A DNA stretch of 64,000 nt from an uncultured Aquimarina sp. (GCA_947498815.1 CANMLU010000011.1:103486-167485), one strand, 5' to 3'; shown: positions 36,101 through 44,441, numbered from the stretch's first letter. The notes: generated by a model not told the origin, from the sequence alone. Program-made: numbers and translations.

Positions 36101-36996
36101 GATATTGTGGGAGCCGCAGGAACTGTAGGAATTACTTTAATACTATAGTTTACAGCTCTGGCATTACTCCAACATCCGGTACTATTTCTGGCTCTCAAAT
36201 AATAAACACTACCACTTGTTCTGATTATATTCACCGAAGAGTTTGAAGTACTTGTTCCCCCAGAAGAACTTTGCCAATACCAGGTGATTCCACTTGGTGG
36301 ATTACTTCTTGTTAGGGTACTATTTCCACAATTATTTGTTACACTTGCTGCAGCTGGAGTTGCGGGTTTGTTTTCATCAATACTACCATCGCAATCATTA
36401 TCAACACCATCACATACTTCTACCGCTCCTGGGTAAATAGCAGCATTAGTATCTTTACAATCTCCTCCGACTAGTCTGTAATATCCCGAAAGAGGGCTCC
36501 CTCCAGGGGGTGTACATCCAATAAAAGTAGTAGACCCTCCATAATTATCTAAGTCAGTATCGAGGTACCATCTTGTACCAGGATTGATCGCAGCATTATT
36601 ATCGTTACAATCGGTATTATTCGTTACATAATTGGCAGGTACATTGGTACCGCAATACCATATGGATTGATTTGACCCTGCATTATCTCCATCATTGTCC
36701 AAATAATATTGTCTGGGGTATACTGTACTTCTTGAGTCATCGCAATCGCCCGATCTCGAGACATATCCATTAGGTCTCACAAATGCCTGGGTCGTTACAT
36801 TGGCATTTCCCCAGGTATCACCATCGGCATCCCGATAATATGTAGTCATACCTCCATCGATTGGAATCAATGGATTGTCAGGGATCAAACGTTCATCAAT
36901 AGTTGGTCTTTCTTGTGCCAATCCTATAGTGGTTACCAATAAAAGAAGTGATAGGATTAGTGTTCTATTTTTAAAATTGTTAAATACAGTTTTCAT
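30142..36996 (-). CDS. Giant secreted Rhs protein with AHH/HNH-type nuclease tip
   Basis: 2284 aa, signal peptide at 1-28. Residues about 45-205: MopE-like metal-binding repeats (DADGDTWGN, DCDDSRSTVYP, DNDGDNAGS, VCDGVDNDCDGSIDE). Residues about 209-769: seven 80-aa repeats (TNNCGNS.LTRSNPPSGITWYWQSSSGG). Then two more DxDGDG units, a DUF6443-like entry (VISYFDGLGRTKQQVAIKAGG type), and Rhs/YD repeats to about 2000, with the core end DHLGNIRLSYSD, YYPYGLKHKGYNE, LDLYEMDVRQYDPAIARWTSIDP. The variable tip ends with a probable AHH nuclease: HHFATNK near residue 2192, LDDAWNKMALPHLGRHPNEYH. It is probably a surface or released toxin acting on nucleic acid in neighbours. Confidence 0.85.
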   Translation of the reverse strand: MKTVFNNFKNRTLILSLLLLVTTIGLAQERPTIDERLIPDNPLIPIDGGMTTYYRDADGDTWGNANVTTQAFVRPNGYVSRSGDCDDSRSTVYPRQYYLDNDGDNAGSNQSIWYCGTNVPANYVTNNTDCNDNNAAINPGTRWYLDTDLDNYGGSTTFIGCTPPGGSPLSGYYRLVGGDCKDTNAAIYPGAVEVCDGVDNDCDGSIDENKPATPAAASVTNNCGNSTLTRSNPPSGITWYWQSSSGGTSTSNSSVNIIRTSGSVYYLRARNSTGCWSNARAVNYSIKVIPTVPAAPTISNQCGKSILTRSNPPSGITWYWQSTSGGTSTSNASASVTRTSGSVYYLRARNNSTGCWSGARTVSYSIKVIPGVPAAPSVVNNCGNSRLTRSNPPSGITWYWQSTSGGTSTSNANTSITRTSGSTYYLRARNNSSGCWSTARTVNYSIKAVPGAPSAPSVTNNCGNSVLTRSNPTSGTTWYWQSTSGGTSTSNSSVSITRTSGSTYYLRARNNSTGCWSTARTVSYSIKAVPIQPGTVTVTNNCGSSTLKRGNPISGITWYWQSSSGGTSTSNSSTTITRTSGSTYYLRARNNSNGCWGPARTVNYSIKVIPGVPATASVTNNCGNSVLTRSNPPSGITWYWQSSTGGTSTSNANASITRTSGSSYYLRARNNSNGCWSTARTVNYSIKVVPGVPATPTITNNCGNTVLTRSNPASGITWYWQSSSGGTSTSNSSVSITRTSGTAYYLRARNNGTGCWGSSRTVSYSINPVPTWYKDIDGDGFATTKVTQCASPGSGYVQTVLPLTDCNDNNSAIHPNTLWYADSDGDGFGDPNTSKTQCTQPAGYVNNNGDQCVDEAGTMSGCEGALYNDISLTSQENYVFTRTYQTEMSSPTQIKHEKDVIEAVSYFDGLGRTKQQVAIKAGGTSSIVGGTNELTVDWTAGQGSTGFFNRNGRAQENNRINGPDPSGKLSLLWHCGNDVNSDADGGWNTDYINVDKNVGYRYTVWIKRTGSKNGNSYHGTQNVNNLDGTANNNPYFWVSDPPQLDTWYLLVGVIHPYQYSGSNSGVSGVYDINGNKVMNGNDFKWRSNTTNSRFRSYLYYSTNTNTNQYFWNPIVQKLDGNETSIENIIAGPQGKAKDIVVHMEYDDYGRQTKQYLPFASDGTPGSYNTVNVTNDINSYYLNEYQEDFPGITNPALINAYSETIIEPSPLNRTLEQGAPGEAWKANPNSNTDHTIKFDWDSNTNADAVFHFRVNFTDPNNTEAPSLEKVGSYPIGKLYKTITKDENWKPGDGNNHTFEEFKDKLGQVILKRTYNNNDPHDTYYVYDDFGNLTYVIPPKVTTDNGVSQSELVELCYQYKYDYRNRLVEKKIPGKGWEYIVYNKLDKPVLSQDEYQRSRRQWLFTKYDAFGRVTYTGLHVHPSVISRNDMQTLANNTSSYSQYETKRSTSHIVAGTPIYYSNDAIPNGISKIYTVSYYDDYEIGDQVTFNPANGSGTWEGMSATAAVQGLPTVSRVSVLGTDKWITTATYYDPKGRPWESHVKNEYLDTEDWSLSKLDFTGRVLKTQTSHTKGNNSPITTIDTFTYDDMGRLIDQTQKINNQASEKIVSNSYDVLGQLETKEVGSGLQQIDYDYNIRGWLTEINKVDNLGNDLFAFGISYNTPKIQGVGVPGLYNGNISETTWKTANDNKKRAYGYLYDELNRITVSRFTDNMSAYTGQYNSAYSYDKNGNLLSLARNTTDGSGGYRQIDNLSYSYSNNNLGNSLTSVTDSASVQEGFKDGNTQGPDYNYDSNGNMIVDRNKNITSILYNHLNLPLTIEFNGANDGEILYTYDAHGAKLKKLTAKGNDVTITEYAGNYIYENGDLKFFGHTEGYVEPNSSNSFDYVYHHKDHLGNIRLSYSDKNKNGVIAIDEILEEHNYYPYGLKHKGYNEVISPFVNSVAKKFKYNGIELNESFGLDLYEMDVRQYDPAIARWTSIDPVTHYSASTYNAFDNNPVYWADPAGANSASSIQEMWDQTPENGRSVWSPDGNGGYTDDAIEGQQRSRKVEHINPLDGMVGVNVVKEIYHSGGVNGSKAGWYSLSAYAHIIKPVAYEIALRIYGWNSRYGIASMQMEGVLDSFIENNTFVDGYFAFLLSYGDSLKRADEARANYMASGHAKPMGIDSPFFMGAFSVARKFLGFTTASATSTLPTQIHHFATNKNKVWTPMMEKIAGRFGLGLDDAWNKMALPHLGRHPNEYHKFVYDGMVRAAAGAGGNQAKFIQLFQSYVKNPVIKNPQLLRKAGWQ
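34690..36370 (-). repeat. Seven tandem 240-bp repeats inside the giant Rhs gene
   Basis: Seven units of 240 bp code for 80-aa Ig-like or SprB-like domains with two conserved Cys (NNCG and GCW). The phrase for TWYWQS recurs near 34830, 35070, 35310, 35550, 35790, 36030 and 36270. Units are similar enough in DNA for recombination to change copy number in frame. Confidence 0.9.
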
Positions 36997-37007
36997 AAGT
37001 ATTTCTA

Positions 37008-40000
37008 TTATTGGTTTTTGTAGTTGTATTTGTTTTCTGAAATCAGTTTACCTTGTGCATCTTTTATAAATTCAAGACGGTTAAGTGTATCATATTGATA
37101 ATACATGGTATATCCTCTGGGATCTGTTGTACTCGTAACACCTATTAAAGGATCATAGGTATAGGTGGTTACCATGGCATTGGGCAAAGCACCTCTTAAT
37201 GCAGTAAGCGCTTGCCGTAAAGCTCCTTCTTTACCCGAATTGCCCGTAGTACGGTCGTTATCAGCATTGGATTTAGTTTTGAGGTTAGCAACATAAGGAG
37301 CAACTTGACTGTATGTTGCATTTTCTATTTTGGCTATTGGTAGAACATCTTTATATCCCCAGATATATGCAATATGTGTCCCATCTGCCTTTGAAACCTC
37401 TAGTGGATTACCAAGACTATCATAATCATAATATGTTAGTCTAGACTCTGGAGTATCATTTGTCTTGCCCGTCTTTATGATTTCGGGAAGTAGAATGTTA
37501 TTTCCCCAATTTTTGTAATCACTATTTTGTGTGTTAAGCTGTTTTTGATCTTCGAATAATTTTGTTTCAACAGGAGAAAAAATTCTATTTAAACTTGTCA
37601 AATTGTTGGTAATACTTGTATTAAAATCATAAGGATAGAAATACTTACTAATCTTTTTCTCATTGGTACTATTGATTATTTCCTGCTCTTTTATATGACC
37701 TTGTGGATTATTGTATCGATAGAAGTTTTGAGTGTACACATTAGTACTGCTGAAGTGATTCGTTACTGCAGTTTGTATCACTCGATCCACATTACGACTC
37801 GCATCAAATATTGCAATATCTGTAACGAAACCTCCGGGGCCTTGATCTACAAATTCGTTTTGACCAACTTTTACAGCATATACCCTTCTATTAATATTGA
37901 GATTATCATCAAAATCATAATGATTTACAGTTTCTTTTAAAGGTATACCATCTGAATTGGCAATTTCTTCTTTAAGAAGTTTTCCGTTTTTATAAGCGTT
38001 ATCATCTTTAATAGGAAAAGGAAAAGTAATCGGAGCTGGAATATTACCAGTGAAAATTAATTTTCGGGTTCCATTATCACCATTATCTGAAGTAAATTTT
38101 TCTATAACTTGTTTATAGATAATGTGACTGCCCATATAATAGCCTAGTGGTAGGTTGCTGGAGCTCGAATAACTTCTATATATACAAGTTTGCACAAAAG
38201 GGTTACCACTACCGTTTACTAAGTTTGATGTCAAATATTCATAGGTGGTTAAATTTCTTCTTCTAAAAAGAAGACCTTCACTTATTCCATCAGCATTTTC
38301 ATAAACATATTCTTTGGTAATACAATTGGCAGGATTATTATCAGGACAACTTTTGATTGTTTTTATTCGTATACCTCCTGTTTCTCTGGATCTCGCTTGT
38401 GGGGCTGATACATTACCTCTATTGATATTTACTCTTATAGATCCAGTTATATATCTATTTTCTTCTGTGGTTGCAGCATTTGTGACGGTTGCATAAACAG
38501 AATAGGTACCAGGTTTTAAATATACTTTTCTTCTAAAATCCTTTGTAAGTACTTGTCCAGGTTGAAGAAATCCTCCACCATAATGTAAGGTAGCAACAGT
38601 ACAAGGGGTATTAATATCACAGTCCCTTATCCTTACCATATCTTGGCAAGCCGTAAAGGAATGATCATTTGTATTTACTTCTACAATTTTGGCGACTACA
38701 TTTCCTGTTAAGCTAGCCTTGGTTACGGATATAGATATATCTGCTGCCGTGTTTTCGGTGATTGTAAATGTTTTAGATTGAGAATCATTACCACTACCAG
38801 GATATGTGACTGTTGCATCTGCAATATAAAACTGGTTATGAATAGCACAAGGAGAATTTTGTGCATCATAAAAATCATCATATTCATCACCATTTATACC
38901 TGGATCATAAGTGTTCTGCTCATAAATAAACTCTGTACTTCCCTTGGTGGGATAAATGATTTTTTGAAGAGCACCAACAGAACCCAGATTAAAACTAGGC
39001 TTTCTTGGCCCATATAAGTCATTGATGTCGACTAATTTATTTGTGTTATTCGCGTTGAAATACCCCCAAAAGTCTTGTTTTGTAAAAGCAATATTATCGG
39101 CTGGGCTTCCCTTATACTCAAATTGATAACGATTGCCAGGATTGTTATTGATTGTAACCCTCGAGAGCAATTTTCTGGTCTTATTAGTATTGTCATAAAT
39201 AAAACCGTAATTAAATATTTCTTTATTGAAAGAATCTTTTACTTGTATTTCATCCAAACGCGCTAAGTATTGGTTTAGTTCTGTAGCGCTTGGTCTTGTG
39301 GATATAAAACTTACGGTACCTAATGAGAATGATATGCTCTCTATTACTTTGGAAGAAACACTATATCTGGCTTCAGAGTTTCTTAAATTGTCTCCACATC
39401 CACTAGGTCCTATTGATTTTGTAAAGGACTGAGAAAAAGTTCTTTGTTTGTGGTAGTAATCATTATAGTTAAGAGTGATCGTTTTATTATTGATTAATTC
39501 TATTTTGGTAAGTTTCCAACTAGAAATGTATCCATTAACTGGAGTTGAAAGAATGTCATTAATCCCAATAGGAGGTATTCTTTTTGTAATTTCAGTGGAT
39601 TGAAAGAAGTACTGTATCCCACTGTCATCTGTAACCTTAAAACCTTGGGTGAAATCTCCATTGATAACTTCGATTTTGTAGGGTTTATAGGGTTTCATAA
39701 CTATGTTTTTATTTTCATCAAAATAAAAACTGGCCTGTACATTACCGACACTAATCATGAACTTATCGGGCTGCGTATCCCAGCTGCCAATTGCAGAATT
39801 CTCTTCAAATCTGCGTCTATCTACCGATGATAATTGGTTATTAACATAGGGGAGTACCCAATTTGATCCAATTTTGTTATCTCCTATATACCCATTTGGC
39901 TCTTCGTCTGGTCTACCTCTTAGTTGCCTGGTGATAATACCTCCGGCATTTAATGACCACCCCAAACCTGTGATACCAGGTATATCATCTACAAGTAAAC

Positions 40001-40247
40001 CGGTGTAGTTATAGTTTATCGAAATTGGTAATTCATAACCGCTTTCCTGAATGGTATACACAGGAATTGTCTGATTGGCAACACCAATGGCCATGTTTAT
40101 AGGGATTTCACCAAACTTTCCTAATGTTGCCGCCTCTGGCGAACTAGGAAATATTTGTGGAATATCGACTGGACCGTTTCCGCCTCCAAATTGAGAGAAG
40201 CTGAGATATCCAGAAAAAAATAAGAGAATGAAAATTAATTTTTTCAT
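37008..40247 (-). CDS. Secreted Rhs/YD-repeat protein, second gene of the operon
   Basis: 1079 aa with a signal peptide (MKKLIFILLFFSGYLSFSQ). The N-terminus FPSSPEAATLGKFGEIPINMAIGVANQTIPVYTIQESGYELPISINYNYTGLLVDDIPGITGLGWSLNAGG is the SpvB-like start of Bacteroidota Rhs proteins, here given only to show the match of its parts (SPEA, IPVY, LPISI, GLGWSLNAGG). The C-terminus has YD repeats and stops at DPRGYTMYYQYDTLNRLEF..ENKYNYKNQ, in the middle of an Rhs barrel, with no toxin tip. It lies 11 bases before the giant Rhs gene. It probably forms the shell half that joins the DUF6443 half. Confidence 0.8.
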   Translation of the reverse strand: MKKLIFILLFFSGYLSFSQFGGGNGPVDIPQIFPSSPEAATLGKFGEIPINMAIGVANQTIPVYTIQESGYELPISINYNYTGLLVDDIPGITGLGWSLNAGGIITRQLRGRPDEEPNGYIGDNKIGSNWVLPYVNNQLSSVDRRRFEENSAIGSWDTQPDKFMISVGNVQASFYFDENKNIVMKPYKPYKIEVINGDFTQGFKVTDDSGIQYFFQSTEITKRIPPIGINDILSTPVNGYISSWKLTKIELINNKTITLNYNDYYHKQRTFSQSFTKSIGPSGCGDNLRNSEARYSVSSKVIESISFSLGTVSFISTRPSATELNQYLARLDEIQVKDSFNKEIFNYGFIYDNTNKTRKLLSRVTINNNPGNRYQFEYKGSPADNIAFTKQDFWGYFNANNTNKLVDINDLYGPRKPSFNLGSVGALQKIIYPTKGSTEFIYEQNTYDPGINGDEYDDFYDAQNSPCAIHNQFYIADATVTYPGSGNDSQSKTFTITENTAADISISVTKASLTGNVVAKIVEVNTNDHSFTACQDMVRIRDCDINTPCTVATLHYGGGFLQPGQVLTKDFRRKVYLKPGTYSVYATVTNAATTEENRYITGSIRVNINRGNVSAPQARSRETGGIRIKTIKSCPDNNPANCITKEYVYENADGISEGLLFRRRNLTTYEYLTSNLVNGSGNPFVQTCIYRSYSSSSNLPLGYYMGSHIIYKQVIEKFTSDNGDNGTRKLIFTGNIPAPITFPFPIKDDNAYKNGKLLKEEIANSDGIPLKETVNHYDFDDNLNINRRVYAVKVGQNEFVDQGPGGFVTDIAIFDASRNVDRVIQTAVTNHFSSTNVYTQNFYRYNNPQGHIKEQEIINSTNEKKISKYFYPYDFNTSITNNLTSLNRIFSPVETKLFEDQKQLNTQNSDYKNWGNNILLPEIIKTGKTNDTPESRLTYYDYDSLGNPLEVSKADGTHIAYIWGYKDVLPIAKIENATYSQVAPYVANLKTKSNADNDRTTGNSGKEGALRQALTALRGALPNAMVTTYTYDPLIGVTSTTDPRGYTMYYQYDTLNRLEFIKDAQGKLISENKYNYKNQ

Positions 40248-40284
40248 ATGTTTTGTGTGAAGTTTCTATGATTAACTTGATTCA

Positions 40285-43200
40285 TTAATTATTTGCATAA
40301 TTGTATTTGTTTTCTGAAATCAGTTTACCTTGTGCATCTTTGACAAATTCAAGACGGTTGAACTCATCATATTCATAGTAAATACTATACCCCCTGGGGT
40401 CTGTCATACTAATTATTCCGACCAAAGGACTATAAGCATATGTTGTTACCATAGCATTTGGCAGGTTGCTTCTTAGTACGTTTAAAGTGCTTAATGAGTT
40501 TTCGTTAAAATTCATAAGTGCAGATTCTGATATTCCTAAAGCATTGGCAACTTCTGTAAAGGATGCATTTTCAATTTTGGCAACGGGATACATCTTATTG
40601 TAGCTCCAGACATAACTGGTTATACTACTTTCTGCTTTTTTGTACTGTAGGATGTTTCCGAAGTCATCATATCTTGCAAAAACGGCTCTATTTTCTAAAT
40701 CATCGTTACTTTTGGCAGTTTCTATAGCAATTTGCTGTATTAAATTTGAGGTACTAGTGTTTGACGCATATTTAACCCTTGATTTGGAGATCAGTTTTTC
40801 TGCACTATTACCAACCTTCACAAAATCTTCGGTGTGTATTGGATTTGCAATTCTAAATTGATTTGCCAAATTTTGATAAGTATTGGCTTCTGCTTGGCTC
40901 ACATTATCTAGTAATGCATGATCTTCGGGATAGTATAATACCTGTTTGTGAACCCTATCCGAATTGTATAATGTTTTTTCTTTGAGTTTGCGTAAAGATG
41001 GTTTATAAACATATTCGGTGGATGTAATATGATCGTCACCATTGAGATGTGTTTTGGTCTCCTGTTTCTTTAAGCTAATATGTGCCATACGCACTCGATA
41101 TCGTGCTATCACAAAATTATCCTGATTCATTGTAGCACCGCCTTTAAAGTTTATTTTTAAAGCGTTGGTTAAGGTTTCTTTATTTTGATAGTCGTTTGTT
41201 GTTTCTCTTAGAGTCGTACCCGAACTATTAATGATCTGTGAAGATTTTGTTTTACCAGCAGAAAAACTATTATCTACGGGTGGAGGAAACGGAAACTCAT
41301 CATAAATCACATTGGCCCCTCCGGTAAAGTTTAATACTGTTTTTCCATTAGTGCTATTTACTCCTCCTTTTTGAGTTATGGTTACCGTGTTATATCCCAT
41401 ATGACCACCTGTAGATATTCCAAGGCTGGAACGATCAGAATCCAGAGCCACCGTATATTGGCAAGGCACATTTATTCCAAGATTATTACCTGTAGGTATC
41501 CATAAAATTGTTTCTTTAGAAAACACATAATTTGGCTTTCGGTGTATGAAACCCGAGGAATACCCGTTTTCTTTTTTATAATCATATTCTTGAGACAGTA
41601 ACAAAACATCGTTACTGTCGTATTTGCTAATGGTTTTTACTCGAACTCCTCCCGTTGGTTTTTCGTATAATCTTTCATTGGTATGTTTTGTATAGGTAAG
41701 TGAAGCATATGCTTTATCGAAAGTACCCGAATTACAATCTTTCCAAGTTGCATAAGCAACCAATGTGTATACTCCTGGAGTAAGATTAATTGATTTGTTT
41801 ACATTATTGTTAATAAGAGTAATACTCTGTATGATATCTCCTGCAGAATTTTTTAACTGAACTTTAGGGGCCTGTCCTGCACCAAAATAATCATATTGAA
41901 ATTTCCGTACATATCCGGATATTTTTACGGATATTTCTTCATCAGGGTCGTTTGATCCTGGAGTATTAGTAATTGTAAATTCACTGTAATCTGTATCTGG
42001 GTAAATTGAGCCAGTGGTACATGGGATACCATAGCGACCACTTGCATTTACATATTTCGTTATTTTTTCGGATTTAAATTCATCAATTTGTTGGCTAGCA
42101 ACATACCCATACGTGTTTTGCTCAAAAGTATACTCGTCATATCCACCTGTAGGGTATTTTACTTTATATAAAATACCATTTCTTGAACCTTCAAAATCTG
42201 GAGATCGATCTGCAGTTCCAGAACTGATTAAATTACTTCCATAATTAAACGAATAGAAAGGTAATAAATCTTGAGAGGAGTTATTATTAGTAAATCCCCA
42301 ATGATCTTTTTGGTAAGATGTTCTGGAAGGTAATGACCCGTGATACGAGAATTCATACGGAGGTAACCCTGTAGTAGTTTTTCCAAATTCCTGAACCGAA
42401 ATCAATGTTAGTCTACCAGTAGCAAAACTGTGTTCTAATTTGTATTTTTTAATGATCTGGTTTTGATCACTATCCTTGATTTGAATTTCTGAAGTAGCAA
42501 AAAAATCATTACTTGTATTCATCACTTTTTTGGTTCCGGGAATAAATAGGACTTCGACTGGAGAAGTATTCGAATAAATTCTACGGAGTATACGACCTTG
42601 TATATCTATATTTGTAGTATTATAATTAAGTTCCCCAGAGATATTACCGTTACATCTTGAATCACCTCCTGTTAAATGTATTTTGGATGTGCTTTTGTGT
42701 ATATAGTGATCATTTATGGTGTACGAATCATATTCAAAAAACAATTTTCTTTTATTAAACGGATCGGTAATTTCTGTTAAATACCATGCAGAAGTATATC
42801 CACCTTGCGCCAGATAACACAAGTTGGTTCCGGATGCTATATTGTCGGTAGTTTCAATAGAACTAAAGGTATACGTAAATCCATCTGGTGTTTTAATGTT
42901 CCACCCTGCAATTCTAGAAGTTGGACCATTGTTTTGTATTGGAGTAATTGAAATTTCGGATTCGGAAGCAATCAAGATATTGCCGTCCCAATCAAAATGG
43001 AATTTACCAGAATATCCATTAAAACTGAAATTAAAAATATCAGGTTGCGAATCACTACATCCTTGACCAATAGCTTGCAAGTAGCTATAGCGTAATTGAT
43101 CTTGTGGTCCATGACTTAAATAATTGTAATCTAGTTCAGAACTCATTTGTAGAAACCCTTTGTTTAAAACCCCGGTTATATCATCAGGTAAACCATTCAT

Positions 43201-43527
43201 GCTTCTAGTTACCACACCTCCCGCATTAAGAGACCATCCAAGCCCTATTGAACTAGAGGATTCGATGACCTTAAATCCGCCGGATTGATAGTTTAAGCTG
43301 ATAGGAAGATTAATAGATCCATCTGTGATTTGATATATGGGGATTTGATGTTGTACCATACCTTGGTACTCATTAATCTTCATGTCTACAAATTTTGTGA
43401 TACTCGCAGCTTCGGGCGATGGTGGTATCACTGTGGGCATATTTACCGTATTGGTCCCACCGAGTTGAGCTATTGTATTTGTAAAAACTAAAAACAATAA
43501 TGAAATGAGTATTCCCTGTTTTTGCAT
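40285..43527 (-). CDS. Secreted Rhs/YD-repeat protein, first gene of the operon
   Basis: 1080 aa, signal peptide ending NTIAQ. It is a full-length paralog of the gene at 37008, with the same order of parts: SPEAASITKFVDMKINEYQGMVQHQIPIYQI, LPISLNYQSGGF, IGLGWSLNAGGVVTRSMNGLPDD, and the end DPRGYSIYYEYDEFNRLEF, KYNYANN. The last 60 codons are also almost identical in DNA to those of its neighbour, while the middle is much more diverged. The gap to the next gene is 37 bases. No toxin tip or own immunity gene. It may be an alternative shell partner or a decoy copy from duplication. Confidence 0.8.
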   Translation of the reverse strand: MQKQGILISLLFLVFTNTIAQLGGTNTVNMPTVIPPSPEAASITKFVDMKINEYQGMVQHQIPIYQITDGSINLPISLNYQSGGFKVIESSSSIGLGWSLNAGGVVTRSMNGLPDDITGVLNKGFLQMSSELDYNYLSHGPQDQLRYSYLQAIGQGCSDSQPDIFNFSFNGYSGKFHFDWDGNILIASESEISITPIQNNGPTSRIAGWNIKTPDGFTYTFSSIETTDNIASGTNLCYLAQGGYTSAWYLTEITDPFNKRKLFFEYDSYTINDHYIHKSTSKIHLTGGDSRCNGNISGELNYNTTNIDIQGRILRRIYSNTSPVEVLFIPGTKKVMNTSNDFFATSEIQIKDSDQNQIIKKYKLEHSFATGRLTLISVQEFGKTTTGLPPYEFSYHGSLPSRTSYQKDHWGFTNNNSSQDLLPFYSFNYGSNLISSGTADRSPDFEGSRNGILYKVKYPTGGYDEYTFEQNTYGYVASQQIDEFKSEKITKYVNASGRYGIPCTTGSIYPDTDYSEFTITNTPGSNDPDEEISVKISGYVRKFQYDYFGAGQAPKVQLKNSAGDIIQSITLINNNVNKSINLTPGVYTLVAYATWKDCNSGTFDKAYASLTYTKHTNERLYEKPTGGVRVKTISKYDSNDVLLLSQEYDYKKENGYSSGFIHRKPNYVFSKETILWIPTGNNLGINVPCQYTVALDSDRSSLGISTGGHMGYNTVTITQKGGVNSTNGKTVLNFTGGANVIYDEFPFPPPVDNSFSAGKTKSSQIINSSGTTLRETTNDYQNKETLTNALKINFKGGATMNQDNFVIARYRVRMAHISLKKQETKTHLNGDDHITSTEYVYKPSLRKLKEKTLYNSDRVHKQVLYYPEDHALLDNVSQAEANTYQNLANQFRIANPIHTEDFVKVGNSAEKLISKSRVKYASNTSTSNLIQQIAIETAKSNDDLENRAVFARYDDFGNILQYKKAESSITSYVWSYNKMYPVAKIENASFTEVANALGISESALMNFNENSLSTLNVLRSNLPNAMVTTYAYSPLVGIISMTDPRGYSIYYEYDEFNRLEFVKDAQGKLISENKYNYANN

Positions 43528-43688
43528 ATTATGATGATTTGTAATTTGTAATTTTGATTATTTTCGTGATCTCTATAAATAAGGTTGTGTAATTAGCCTA
43601 ATTTTAGAATCTCAAATTTGACATCAGAATAAGAAGGTAGGTTTTCTCGTTTGGGAGGAACAATGATAAACTGTTATTGCTTAATGCT

Positions 43689-43733
43689 GGTTCTGGATCT
43701 TCAACTATCTACATATCCAGAACTTATTTTTTT
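43689..43733. repeat. Dispersed hairpin repeat, copy C (at the end of the second AraC-like gene)
   Basis: GGTTCTGGAT and ATCCAGAACTT form the stem, followed by TATTTTTTT. The 7-base T-run at 43727-43733 is 6 bases in copy A; the extra base shifts the AraC frame past the old stop codon. A further diverged piece (AGTTGAAGATCTTGAGCTAA) is near 44535-44554. Confidence 0.65.
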
Positions 43734-44405
43734 AACTTTTTTGTATTGATTGGGAGTTTGTCCTGAAATTTTTTTGAAAGTTGTATAGAAATTTGATTTG
43801 GAAGTGAATCCACATTCTAAACCGATGGATTCTATAGTATAATTATCATAATGCTTGTCTAAGAGCATTTTTTGCGAAGCTTCAATCCTTAATTCATTGA
43901 TATAATCATTAAAACTCTTTTCGGCATGTATATTTATTATTTGGGAAATGTAACCTTTGCTAATATTAAAAAACGTGGCAATACTGTTTAGACTTATATC
44001 GGTCGACAAGTATTTTTTTTCAGTAATAATGTATGTATTTATTTTAGCAAAGGTAGCGGCTCCCGACTTTTTGGGTGTTTTTGTGATTTCTAGCTTTTTA
44101 TGTTTTTTATATGAGGAAAAATTATGTTTGTTGTACTCCAGCCAATACATCCCCGAAGACAATAATATTAGAACCAGAAAAACGTAAGGAAGCAATTTAA
44201 TGTGTCCTAGAAGCACGAAAATCAAAGATGTGATAACAAGAGAAATAAATACTAATAAAGGCGTGTCTTTTACCAATTTAAGGTTGTCGTTAACAGTATT
44301 CGTCGTTTTGGAGTTATTCTCTATCCCAGTGGCAATAAATAAACTGTGATAAGCTTCAGTTAAAATTTCAATAAACCTAGGGAAGAAAGATGGGTACTTT
44401 TTCAT
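43701..44405 (-). CDS. AraC-type regulator, short membrane form
   Basis: 234 aa from ATG 44405; a GTG at 44450 is possible but overlaps the probable promoter. Two hydrophobic helices (about residues 40-80) replace the seven of its paralog at 25553. The HTH part is about 75 percent like the paralog by eye (ISLNSIATFFNISKGYISQIINIHAEKSFNDYINELRIEAS and IESIGLECGFTSKSNFYTTFKKISGQTPNQYKK). It ends KKISSGYVDS because one extra base in a T-run removed the old stop. It is just upstream, on the same strand, of the Rhs operon, so it is the natural candidate regulator. Confidence 0.82.
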   Translation of the reverse strand: MKKYPSFFPRFIEILTEAYHSLFIATGIENNSKTTNTVNDNLKLVKDTPLLVFISLVITSLIFVLLGHIKLLPYVFLVLILLSSGMYWLEYNKHNFSSYKKHKKLEITKTPKKSGAATFAKINTYIITEKKYLSTDISLNSIATFFNISKGYISQIINIHAEKSFNDYINELRIEASQKMLLDKHYDNYTIESIGLECGFTSKSNFYTTFKKISGQTPNQYKKVKKISSGYVDS

Positions 44406-44441
44406 GATTATAAATTGATTTATTAGTTGGTTGTTTATTAA

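Noticed and set aside
34690-36370. Regular 240-bp repeats as a CRISPR-like or noncoding array
   Set aside because: Units are contiguous, in frame and code for 80-aa domains with conserved Cys and Trp; there are no spacers.
30142-43527. T9SS or T6SS cargo
   Set aside because: No C-terminal T9SS sorting domain, PAAR, VgrG or T6SS gene is visible; only Sec-type signal peptides.
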